Source: Alphaproteobacteria bacterium (GTDB lineage: Bacteria; Pseudomonadota; Alphaproteobacteria; UBA8366). Taken from it: a DNA stretch of 15,404 nt. The notes beneath the pieces are model-generated. The model saw only the letters and a program-made list of their open reading frames with translations, searched no databases and was not told the origin of the DNA. The DNA lies in NCBI GenBank assembly GCA_030743445.1, contig JASLSL010000269.1:1-15404 (forward strand). The letters are read 5' to 3'. Shown in pieces: positions 1-6,397 of this stretch. The position numbers were made by a program, and so were the translations under genes. The first letter of the stretch is position 1. Each line of letters begins with the position of its first letter.

Positions 1-486
1 GCAGATCACGAGATGGATGCGCGCTTCGTTGCTGGCGTTGATCGCGGTGTGGGTGCGAAACGCCTCCATGTGATAGAGCCGTCCGTCGGCCGGTATGTGA
101 TAGAAGGTCCCGGAACTGCCGTCGACCTCGATCAGGTAGCAGCTCGGATTGGTCACGATCGCGTAGTGATAGCGGGCGGTCGGATCGGCATGCACCGAGA
201 GACAGGATTTCGGCGCCATCTTCATCAGCCGCGTGCGGCCGTAGGGAAAAGGCAGCTTGGCCAATAGCTCCACGATCGCGGTGTCCTGGAATTCGTCGTT
301 GATGACGCTGTAGTCGGATTCCTTCGCCCCTTCGGGCAGCCATCCGACCGCGTCGAACAGCGGCGTCTCGGCGCCCGCACGCGAGGTCACGCCGAGCTGG
401 CCGCGCTTGTCGAACAGCCCGTCGACGCGCTCGAAGGCGGCGCGCATCGCGTCGATATCGTGTTCGATGTCGGTTGCTCGGAACAT
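1..486 (-). CDS. Aspartyl/asparaginyl beta-hydroxylase-like 2-oxoglutarate/Fe(II) oxygenase (partial, C-terminus beyond window)
   Basis: The minus strand is open from an ATG at 486 to the window edge, giving 162 residues with no stop. Residues about 95-160 have the layout of an Asp/Asn beta-hydroxylase cupin fold: H99-A-D101, an arginine at 105 followed by the HYAIVTN strand, then HMEAFRTHTAINAS with H146, and ARIHLV with R156. In this family such residues bind Fe(II) and the 2-oxoglutarate carboxylate, so the protein probably hydroxylates a protein or small-molecule substrate in the cytoplasm. The N-terminal 90 residues carry no domain I recognise. An AAGG stretch a few bases upstream supports the ATG; TTG at 507 is an alternative. 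The gene is divergent from the phosphotransferase at 750. The family call is fairly firm; the substrate is unknown. Confidence 0.75.
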   Translation of the reverse strand, partial: MFRATDIEHDIDAMRAAFERVDGLFDKRGQLGVTSRAGAETPLFDAVGWLPEGAKESDYSVINDEFQDTAIVELLAKLPFPYGRTRLMKMAPKSCLSVHADPTARYHYAIVTNPSCYLIEVDGSSGTFYHIPADGRLYHMEAFRTHTAINASNEARIHLVIC

Positions 487-537
487 GGCGGTAACCTTGT
501 ACTTCAATCGTCTCCAATGGATCGCGGCGACGCCGCA

Positions 538-562
538 TACCGGCCTTCGGTGTAGACCGGTA
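538..562. promoter_or_regulatory. Perfect 6-bp inverted repeat, possible operator
   Basis: TACCGG at 538-543 and CCGGTA at 557-562 form a perfect inverted repeat with 13 bases between the arms. It lies about 50 bases upstream of the minus-strand oxygenase start, where a regulator could bind. No family is assigned, and a 6-bp arm can occur by chance in GC-rich DNA. Confidence 0.25.
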
Positions 563-610
563 GGGGGCAGGAGCCAAGTATGGGTTTTCGCAAGTATGAC
601 GCGCCCGGAC

Positions 611-626
611 TGTGATATCCATCACA
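611..626. promoter_or_regulatory. CRP/FNR-family palindromic binding site
   Basis: The sequence TGTGATATCCATCACA is TGTGA-N6-TCACA, the exact half-site pattern recognised by CRP-type regulators. It lies in a 263-base gene-free stretch between two divergent genes, with 124 bases between it and each start codon (the oxygenase at 486 and the phosphotransferase at 750). One bound dimer could therefore affect both. The match is seen directly; that a CRP/FNR-family protein binds here is inferred. The rest of 487-749 shows no gene. Confidence 0.6.
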
Positions 627-749
627 CCTTGGCAGCGGCGTCGAGACCGGCGTCAGGCCGGCTCCAATCGACTTCCGGCCGATCAGGTGCTATGGACTCT
701 GCCGCCGCCGCTGGGGGTCCCATGCCCCGGCCCGAACCCCACCTGACGA

Positions 750-1667
750 ATGAAAGACCAGAACCCGATCGACGAACGATCCGTGACCAGGGACCTCGAG
801 ACCGGCGCAACGCCGGCGGAGGCGGAGCGGCTGCTGCGCCAAGCCGACGAACGCTTCGCCGCGGTCGAGGTGGCGTCGGTCGCCGCCTCGACCGCCAACT
901 ACGTCTACCGGACCAGCAACGGACATATCCTGCGGTTCCCGCACAACACCTGGGTCGCGGAGCGCTTCTGGTCGGAGCGCCGGGTGCTGGAGGGGCTGGC
1001 GGGAAAACTCGACGCTGAAATCCCGAAGATCGCGCATTTCAACGAAACCCCGCTGTTCATGTGTTATCCGGAGATACCGGGCACGGTCGCCTCGAAGGAC
1101 GTGGTCGCCGACTTCGACCCGGACCAAAGGGCCGCTTTCACCGAGGGCATCGCCCGCTTTCTGGTCCAGCTTCACGGCCAACCGGTCGCGACCTTCGGGT
1201 CGCTCGGGTCGGATTACGGCGACCGGTTCATCGCCAGCTTGCGCGAGAACTGGGTCGAGCTCGCCGGACGCGACCGGAGCGGGCGGGCCGGCGGCCTGCT
1301 GGATGCCGCGCTCGAAGAGTGGGACCGGTTCGCGCCGGAGGGCGCCGATCCGGTGCTGCTGCACCAGGACCTGCATGGCCAGAACCTGATCTGCGACCCG
1401 GCGAGCGGCGCGCTCAGGGGCGTTTTGGATTTCACCCTCGCCTGGATCGGCGACCCGCATTGGGAGTTCCCGGAAATCTTCCGCTGCGGCGAGGATATCC
1501 TGGAGGCGGTCCTGGAGAGCTATGAGGCCGGATCGGGACGCGCGATCGACCGGGACAAGGTCAAGACGCTCTCCAGCCTGCAGCTCTGCCGCAGCCTGAT
1601 GATCTCGAAGCCGGGCGGTGAGCGCGAGCGGGTGGTCCTGGAACGGATCGCCGGCGTGGCCGGCTAG
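750..1667 (+). CDS. Aminoglycoside phosphotransferase-fold kinase (APH family)
   Basis: The 305-residue protein has the APH/choline-kinase-like fold signature. A Brenner-type catalytic loop, HQDLHGQNLI, lies at residues 205-214 (D207 as the likely base, N212 as metal ligand). It is followed by GVLDFTLAWIGDP at 224-236, where D227 corresponds to the metal-binding Asp that replaces the kinase DFG. The N-lobe strand pair is seen around 48-64. Family members transfer the gamma-phosphate of ATP to a small-molecule hydroxyl; most chromosomal examples are not antibiotic-resistance genes, so no drug substrate is claimed. No clear Shine-Dalgarno sequence precedes the ATG. The stop codon overlaps that of the convergent methyltransferase: the four bases 1664-1667 (CTAG) serve both genes. 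A CRP-like site lies upstream. Confidence 0.8.
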   Translation: MKDQNPIDERSVTRDLETGATPAEAERLLRQADERFAAVEVASVAASTANYVYRTSNGHILRFPHNTWVAERFWSERRVLEGLAGKLDAEIPKIAHFNETPLFMCYPEIPGTVASKDVVADFDPDQRAAFTEGIARFLVQLHGQPVATFGSLGSDYGDRFIASLRENWVELAGRDRSGRAGGLLDAALEEWDRFAPEGADPVLLHQDLHGQNLICDPASGALRGVLDFTLAWIGDPHWEFPEIFRCGEDILEAVLESYEAGSGRAIDRDKVKTLSSLQLCRSLMISKPGGERERVVLERIAGVAG

Positions 1668-2356
1668 GCGCCCTTGTGCGCGTGGAGGATCGCGCGCTCC
1701 TGGAAATACCTATGGCCGTAGCCGGTGATCTCGCGCGACCGGTGGGTCGTCAGGATCTCGACCCGGTCGAACCCGGCCGCCGCCAGCATCTCGTGCAGCA
1801 TCGCCAGATTCGGCAGCACGTGGCTGCGCTTCGACCCGCGCAGCCGGCGCACCATCAGCGGCTCGTCGTCGAACCCCGCCACCGGCTCGGCCGCCGTGGC
1901 GATGCAGACCTCCATCACCGCGAGCCCGCCGGCGAGGCCAGCAATCCGCGCCAGTGCGGCGAACGGATCCGGGAGATGCTGCAGCACCGAGAGGAAGATC
2001 ACCACGTCGAAGGCGCCGAGCTCGGCCGGGTCGAGCTTGTCGACCGCAAGGCCGCGGAACTCGGCCCTGGAGCCGAAGTGCCGGCGCAACAACTCGAACT
2101 TCTCTTCCGATCCTTCGGCCTTGTCGATCGAGAGGATACGGCCCGCCCCCCGTCGCTCGGCCTCGAACGAGAAGAACCCCTCGCCGCAGCCGATATCGAG
2201 CACCGACTTGCCGGTCAAATCCTCCGGCAGCCGCAGCAGCGGCAGCTTGGATTCGGTGTAGGTGTCCTCGCCCGGGGTGTGTGAGCCGTCGCCGAGCGGA
2301 ATGCGCTGGTACCAGGCAAAATCGGCGATGCGTTTTTCGAGCGCGGTGTCGGTCAT
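1664..2356 (-). CDS. Class I SAM-dependent methyltransferase (CmoB/DUF1698-like)
   Basis: From the ATG at 2356 this is a 230-residue Rossmann-fold methyltransferase. Motif I, VLDIGCGEG, is at residues 52-60 and is followed by FFSFEAERRGA. D78 in ILSIDKAE is the likely acidic ribose contact, and FDVVIFLSVLQHLPDP (116-131) is the post-III region. The N-terminal block DFAWYQRIPLGDGSHTPG resembles the segment ahead of the SAM fold in CmoB/DUF1698 proteins, which modify tRNA or small molecules. The same frame is open to a TTG at 2395, with another ATG at 2371; I prefer 2356 because the extra residues look unlike coding sequence of this family. It is divergent from a second, unrelated methyltransferase (gap about 83 bases) and convergent with the kinase gene. 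The substrate is not predictable. Confidence 0.85.
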   Translation of the reverse strand: MTDTALEKRIADFAWYQRIPLGDGSHTPGEDTYTESKLPLLRLPEDLTGKSVLDIGCGEGFFSFEAERRGAGRILSIDKAEGSEEKFELLRRHFGSRAEFRGLAVDKLDPAELGAFDVVIFLSVLQHLPDPFAALARIAGLAGGLAVMEVCIATAAEPVAGFDDEPLMVRRLRGSKRSHVLPNLAMLHEMLAAAGFDRVEILTTHRSREITGYGHRYFQERAILHAHKGA

Positions 2357-2439
2357 AACGGCGCGGATCATAGGCAGGGCCGCGAGCAGACGCAATTTCG
2401 GGGCTGACCCTGGCCGCCAAGCGGCTATAGTTGCGCGCC

Positions 2440-3219
2440 ATGCTCACCGACCTGCACCGCAACATCCACGACATCAGGCGCGAGGCCGCACCCGCCGCCC
2501 GGGTCTACGGCGAGCGCTTCCGCACCCGCCTGCGCGACCTGCCGGGGGCGCCCGGCGCGCGCTATCGCTGCGCGGTCTGCGAGCGCTGGTACCTGCGCTT
2601 CATGCGGTTCGGGCTCAGGGGCCGGCGCAACGCGCGCTGCCCCGGCTGCGGCTCACTCGAGCGCCATCGCTTCATGTGGCTGTACCTCACTGGCGAGCTC
2701 GGCATTCTCTCGCGCCGCCGCCGGGTGCTGCACGTGGCGCCCGAGCCGTGCATCCGCCGGAACCTGCTGCGGGCGCCGAATTTGCGCTATGCGGCGATCG
2801 ACATGTACCAGACCGGGACGGCCCAGACGATGGACCTGACCCGGCTCGACTTTGCCGACCGCAGCTTCGACCTGATCCTCTGCAGCCACGTTTTGGAGCA
2901 CATCGAGGACGACCGGAAAGCGATGGCCGAGATAGCCCGGGTGTTGCGGCCCACCGGCCGCGCCGTCGTCATGGTGCCGATCGATCGCAACCGCGAAGAG
3001 ACCTACGAGGACCCGTCGATCACCGCACCCGCCGAGCGCCACGCCGCCTTCGGCCACCCCTATCACGTGCGCGTTTGCGGCTGGGACTACGGCAAGCGCC
3101 TGACGCAAGCCGGATTCGACGTCGCCGAGGTCCACAGCACCGACATGCCGCCGCACCGGCGCCGGGTCAACCGCATCTCCAAGACCATGCTCTACGACTG
3201 CCGGCTCGGCGCGGGGTAA
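2440..3219 (+). CDS. Zinc-ribbon-containing class I SAM methyltransferase
   Basis: From the ATG at 2440 (a TTG lies in frame at 2431) the protein has 259 residues. The N-terminal part holds two Cys pairs, C44-x2-C47 and C67-x2-C70 (CPGCGSLERHR), a probable zinc ribbon. The SAM domain follows: VLHVAPEP at 96-103 in the motif I position, D121 in AIDMYQ, MDLTRLDFADRSFDLILC, and SHVLEHIEDD (149-158), the Methyltransf_11 signature. The C-terminal block with TYEDPSIT, AFGHPYHVRV and a WDYGKRL segment is a conserved extension of this bacterial family as I remember it. The substrate is unknown. The stop lies only 5 bases from the stop of the convergent gamma-glutamyltranspeptidase gene, leaving no room for a terminator between them. 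Confidence 0.85.
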   Translation: MLTDLHRNIHDIRREAAPAARVYGERFRTRLRDLPGAPGARYRCAVCERWYLRFMRFGLRGRRNARCPGCGSLERHRFMWLYLTGELGILSRRRRVLHVAPEPCIRRNLLRAPNLRYAAIDMYQTGTAQTMDLTRLDFADRSFDLILCSHVLEHIEDDRKAMAEIARVLRPTGRAVVMVPIDRNREETYEDPSITAPAERHAAFGHPYHVRVCGWDYGKRLTQAGFDVAEVHSTDMPPHRRRVNRISKTMLYDCRLGAG

Positions 3220-3224
3220 GGCGG

Positions 3225-4952
3225 CTAATATCCCAGCGTCAGCGCGCCAACGCGGCGCGGGTCGGAGGCGCCGGCCAGGGTGCCATCGGGCAGGCGGCGG
3301 ATCGACTGGGTGCTGCCGATCTTGCGGCTCTCGCGCACATGGAATCCCTTGCGTTTCAGCTCGGCGATCACATCTTCATCGATGCCGGGCTCGAGGTGGA
3401 GCCGGTCCGGCCGCCACTGGTGGTGCATGCGCGGCGCCGCGGTCGCCCGGGCGATATCCATCGCGTGGTCGATCACGTTCGAGATCACTTGCAGCACGGT
3501 GGTGATGATGCGGCTGCCGCCAGGGCTGCCGGTAATGAGGACCGGTTGGTCGTCCTTGAACACGAGGGTCGGGGTCATCGAGCTCAAGGGCCGCTTGCCG
3601 GCCTCGACCGCGTTGGCCTCGCCGCCGATCAGGCCGAACGCGTTGGGCACACCGGGCTTGGCCGAGAAATCGTCCATCTCGTTGTTGAGCACGATGCCGG
3701 TGCCCCGGGCGACGATCCGGCTGCCAAAGGCAAAATTTAGCGTATAGGTGTTGCTGACCGCGTTGCCGTGGCGGTCGGCAACCGAATAGTGGGTCGTCTC
3801 GCGGCTCTCGTAGGCCACCGGCCCGCCGGGGCCGATCTCGTCCGCCGGCCGCGCGCGGTCCGGGTCGATCCGGGCCCGCAGCGCCGCCGCATAGGCCTTC
3901 GAGGTCAGGCCCTTGGCCGGGACGCGCCAGAAGTCCGGATCGCCGAGGTATTTGCTGCGGTCGGCATAGGCGAGCTTCATCGCCTCCGCCATGTGATAGA
4001 TGGTCACCGCACTGCCCGCACCCCAGGCGCCGAGGTCATAGCCCTCGAGGATGTTGAGCATCTGAATCAGGTGCACCCCGCCCGAGCTCGGCGGCGGCAT
4101 CGAGACGATCTCGTGGCCGCGATAGGTCCCGCGCACCGGCTTGCGTATAATCGCGCGATAGGCCTGAAGGTCGGCGCGTGTGATCAGCCCGCCAAAGGCC
4201 TTCATCTCGGCGGCGATCCGCGCCCCGATTTCACCCTCGTAGAACGCCGCCGCCCCGCGCTTGGCGATCGCCGTGAGCGAGCGGGCGAGGTCGGGCTGCC
4301 TGAAGGTCTCGCCGATGGCGTAGAGCGACCCGTCGGGCTTGAAGAACACCCGGCGGCTCTCGGGCCAGCGCCTCAAGCCGCCGACCCGCTGCTCGGTGAA
4401 GCTGCCGCGGAAACCCTCGTCGACCGCAAATCCATCGCGCGCCAGTCCGATCGCCGGCGCCATCACTTGCGCAAGCTTCATCGTGCCGTATTTCCTGAGC
4501 GCCAGGGTCAGCCCGGCGACCGTGCCCGGGACGCCGGCCGACTTGTGGCTGTAGCGGGCGCGCTGCTTGTCGACCTCGCCTTTGGCGTCGAGGAACATGT
4601 CAGGGTGGGCGGCGGCAGGCGCCATCTCGCGGTAGTCGATCGCCACGGTCTCGCCGGACTTGGCATGGTGCACCAACATGAACCCGCCGCCGCCGATATT
4701 GCCGGCGCGCGGCAGGGTGACGGCGAGGGCAAACCCGACCGCGACCGCCGCGTCGACCGCGTTGCCGCCGGCCTCCAGGATATCGAGCCCGACCCGGGTC
4801 GCGATCGCCTCCTGGCTCGAGACCATGCCGTGCCGACCCCGGACCGGCTCGCCGTGCGCGGCGCTCAGCGTCGAGGCGGCGACGACCGCCAACGCGGCGA
4901 GTATCGCTTTCGGTCGTCCCAACAGGCGTGTGCGTCGCACCATGGCGTCCAT
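3225..4952 (-). CDS. ggt: Gamma-glutamyltranspeptidase precursor
   Basis: The product (575 residues from the ATG at 4952) matches periplasmic GGT, which hydrolyses or transfers the gamma-glutamyl group of glutathione. The N-terminus is a Sec signal (Arg-rich start, then ILAALAVVAASTLSAAHG). Counting from the in-frame TTG at 5021, the key residues are: R131 in DYREMAP (substrate carboxylate), the autoprocessing site E408/T409 in ESRETTHYS with T409 as nucleophile, T427 and N429, E448 and D451 in NNEMDD, S480-S481 in RPLSS, and the GSPGG oxyanion loop at 498-502. The full length and all catalytic residues suggest a working enzyme cleaved into two subunits. E448 stands where E. coli has Gln. The start could also be 4943; neither has a good Shine-Dalgarno sequence. 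It is divergent from the CoA-transferase operon. Confidence 0.95.
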   Translation of the reverse strand: MDAMVRRTRLLGRPKAILAALAVVAASTLSAAHGEPVRGRHGMVSSQEAIATRVGLDILEAGGNAVDAAVAVGFALAVTLPRAGNIGGGGFMLVHHAKSGETVAIDYREMAPAAAHPDMFLDAKGEVDKQRARYSHKSAGVPGTVAGLTLALRKYGTMKLAQVMAPAIGLARDGFAVDEGFRGSFTEQRVGGLRRWPESRRVFFKPDGSLYAIGETFRQPDLARSLTAIAKRGAAAFYEGEIGARIAAEMKAFGGLITRADLQAYRAIIRKPVRGTYRGHEIVSMPPPSSGGVHLIQMLNILEGYDLGAWGAGSAVTIYHMAEAMKLAYADRSKYLGDPDFWRVPAKGLTSKAYAAALRARIDPDRARPADEIGPGGPVAYESRETTHYSVADRHGNAVSNTYTLNFAFGSRIVARGTGIVLNNEMDDFSAKPGVPNAFGLIGGEANAVEAGKRPLSSMTPTLVFKDDQPVLITGSPGGSRIITTVLQVISNVIDHAMDIARATAAPRMHHQWRPDRLHLEPGIDEDVIAELKRKGFHVRESRKIGSTQSIRRLPDGTLAGASDPRRVGALTLGY

Positions 4953-5025
4953 TTGGCGGTTCGGCGGCAATTGGCGCTTCCGGCCGCGGAACAACTGTTT
5001 AGTCCGAAAGGGTAGTGCCAACCAA

Positions 5026-5039
5026 TAGACGATTGTCTA
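5026..5039. promoter_or_regulatory. Near-palindrome between ggt and the CoA-transferase operon
   Basis: TAGACGATTGTCTA matches its own reverse complement at 12 of 14 positions, with perfect 5-bp arms TAGAC and GTCTA. It lies about 70-75 bases from both divergent start codons (4952 and 5110), the usual position for an operator or autoregulator site. No regulator gene is adjacent and the family is not assigned. Confidence 0.35.
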
Positions 5040-5109
5040 ACCTTGGCCGTGGGACGTGCCGATCCGGGTCCGGATTCGCGGCGGCCCACAGGATTTGGAG
5101 GAAAGATCG

Positions 5110-6333
5110 ATGGCGAACAATGGCAGCGCGGCGCTCGACGGGATACGGATTCTCGATCTGACCCAGTTCGAGGCCGGCCCGTCCTGCACCGAGGCCCTGG
5201 CCTGGCTGGGCGCGGAGGTGGTCAAGGTCGAAAACCCGAAGGGCGGCGACCAGGGCCGGCTTGCGGCGTCCGAGGACGGCGAGACCGACGCGTACTATTT
5301 CCTTGTCTTCAACGCCAACAAGAAGAGCGTCACCTGCAACCTGAAGAGCGAGCGGGGACTGGATATCGTCAAGCGGATGGTGAAGGAAGCCGACGTGTTC
5401 ATCGAGAACTTCGGCCCCGGCGTGATCGAGCGGCTCGGCCTCGGCTACGACGTGGTCAAGGAGATCAACCCCGCCATCGTCTACGCCCAGGTCAAGGGCT
5501 TCGCCCAGGGCAGCCCGTATGAGAATTACCTGAGCTTCGACATGATCGGCCAGGCGACGGGCGGCGTCATGAGCATCACCGGCGAGCGCGACGGCAAGCC
5601 GATCAAGCCTGGGGTCACGCTCGGCGATACCGGCACCGGCATGCTGCTCGCGATCAGCATCCTCGGCGCCCTCTACCAGCGCAAGGAGACCGGCGAGGGC
5701 CAGCACATCCAGATCGCGATGCAGGACGCGATGCTGCAGTACTGCCGGCTCGCCTTCTCGACCCAGGCGCAGACCGGCAAGGTCACCGGGCGCGCCGGCG
5801 ACGGCACCGTATCGGGCGGCAACGCGCCGATGGGTCTCTACCCGTGCAAGCCGGGCGGGTCCAACGATTATGTCTACATCTACGTCAACCGCTCCAACAA
5901 CAAGCAGTGGCACCGACTCTTGGAGGTCATCGGTCGTCCCGAGCTGATCGATGACGAGCGCTACGACAACGCGAAGAAGCGGGCCAAGCGCAAGGCCGAG
6001 ATAGACACCATGCTGTTGCCCTGGACCGAGGTCCGGACCAAGGACGAGGCGATGGAGGAGCTCGGCGGCGCCGGGGTGCCGGCGGGCGCGGTGTTCGACA
6101 CCAAGGAGCTGCGCGACAACCCGGACTTCGAGCGCCGCGGCATCTTCCAGACCATGGACCACCCGACCCGCGGCAAGGTCAAGCTGCCGGCCTGGCCGGT
6201 CAAGATGTCCGACTCCGAGGTGCCGTTGGCGCCCTCGCCGCTGCTCGGCGAGCACAACGAATCGGTCCTCGCCGACTGGCTCCAGCTATCGGCCGAGGAA
6301 GTCCGCGACCTGAAGGAAGACGGCGCGATCTAA
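5110..6333 (+). CDS. Family III CoA-transferase, formyl-CoA transferase-like (CaiB/BaiF)
   Basis: The ATG at 5110 is preceded by a strong Shine-Dalgarno run, GGAGGAAAG (5097-5105). The 407-residue protein aligns throughout with formyl-CoA:oxalate CoA-transferase as I recall it: GIRILDLTQFEAGPSCTEALAWLGAEV at the start, ENFGPGVIERLG (99-110), VKGFAQGSPYENY, QATGGVMSITG, and the C-terminal SPLLGEHNESVL. D173 in TLGDTGTGM corresponds to the catalytic Asp169 of E. coli Frc, which carries the acyl intermediate. It should move CoA from a donor CoA ester to a carboxylic acid in the cytoplasm. It lies 64 bases ahead of the ThDP lyase, in the same order of logic as frc/oxc pairs, so its acceptor is probably the acid whose CoA ester that lyase cleaves. 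Oxalate is only one candidate. Confidence 0.88.
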   Translation: MANNGSAALDGIRILDLTQFEAGPSCTEALAWLGAEVVKVENPKGGDQGRLAASEDGETDAYYFLVFNANKKSVTCNLKSERGLDIVKRMVKEADVFIENFGPGVIERLGLGYDVVKEINPAIVYAQVKGFAQGSPYENYLSFDMIGQATGGVMSITGERDGKPIKPGVTLGDTGTGMLLAISILGALYQRKETGEGQHIQIAMQDAMLQYCRLAFSTQAQTGKVTGRAGDGTVSGGNAPMGLYPCKPGGSNDYVYIYVNRSNNKQWHRLLEVIGRPELIDDERYDNAKKRAKRKAEIDTMLLPWTEVRTKDEAMEELGGAGVPAGAVFDTKELRDNPDFERRGIFQTMDHPTRGKVKLPAWPVKMSDSEVPLAPSPLLGEHNESVLADWLQLSAEEVRDLKEDGAI

Positions 6334-6397
6334 CGCCGACAAACAACGAACATTAAAAAACGGTGCGGACACCCCGCGCCAGCACAGGGAGACAGAC

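Noticed and set aside
750..1667. Antibiotic resistance gene
   Set aside because: Only the APH fold is visible; most chromosomal members act on other substrates and there is no mobile context.
2262..3740. Long open frame on the plus strand (492 codons)
   Set aside because: It overlaps two methyltransferase genes and the end of ggt; the translation is Arg/Ala/Pro-rich low-complexity sequence typical of an off-frame reading of GC-rich DNA.
3768..5015. Plus-strand frame antisense to ggt (415 codons)
   Set aside because: The opposite strand encodes a complete GGT with all catalytic residues; this frame shows no domain and follows the codon periodicity of ggt.
4999..6255. Minus-strand frame antisense to the CoA-transferase (418 codons)
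   Set aside because: The product is His/Arg/Val-rich shadow sequence with no motif; the plus strand holds a well-conserved enzyme with a strong ribosome site.
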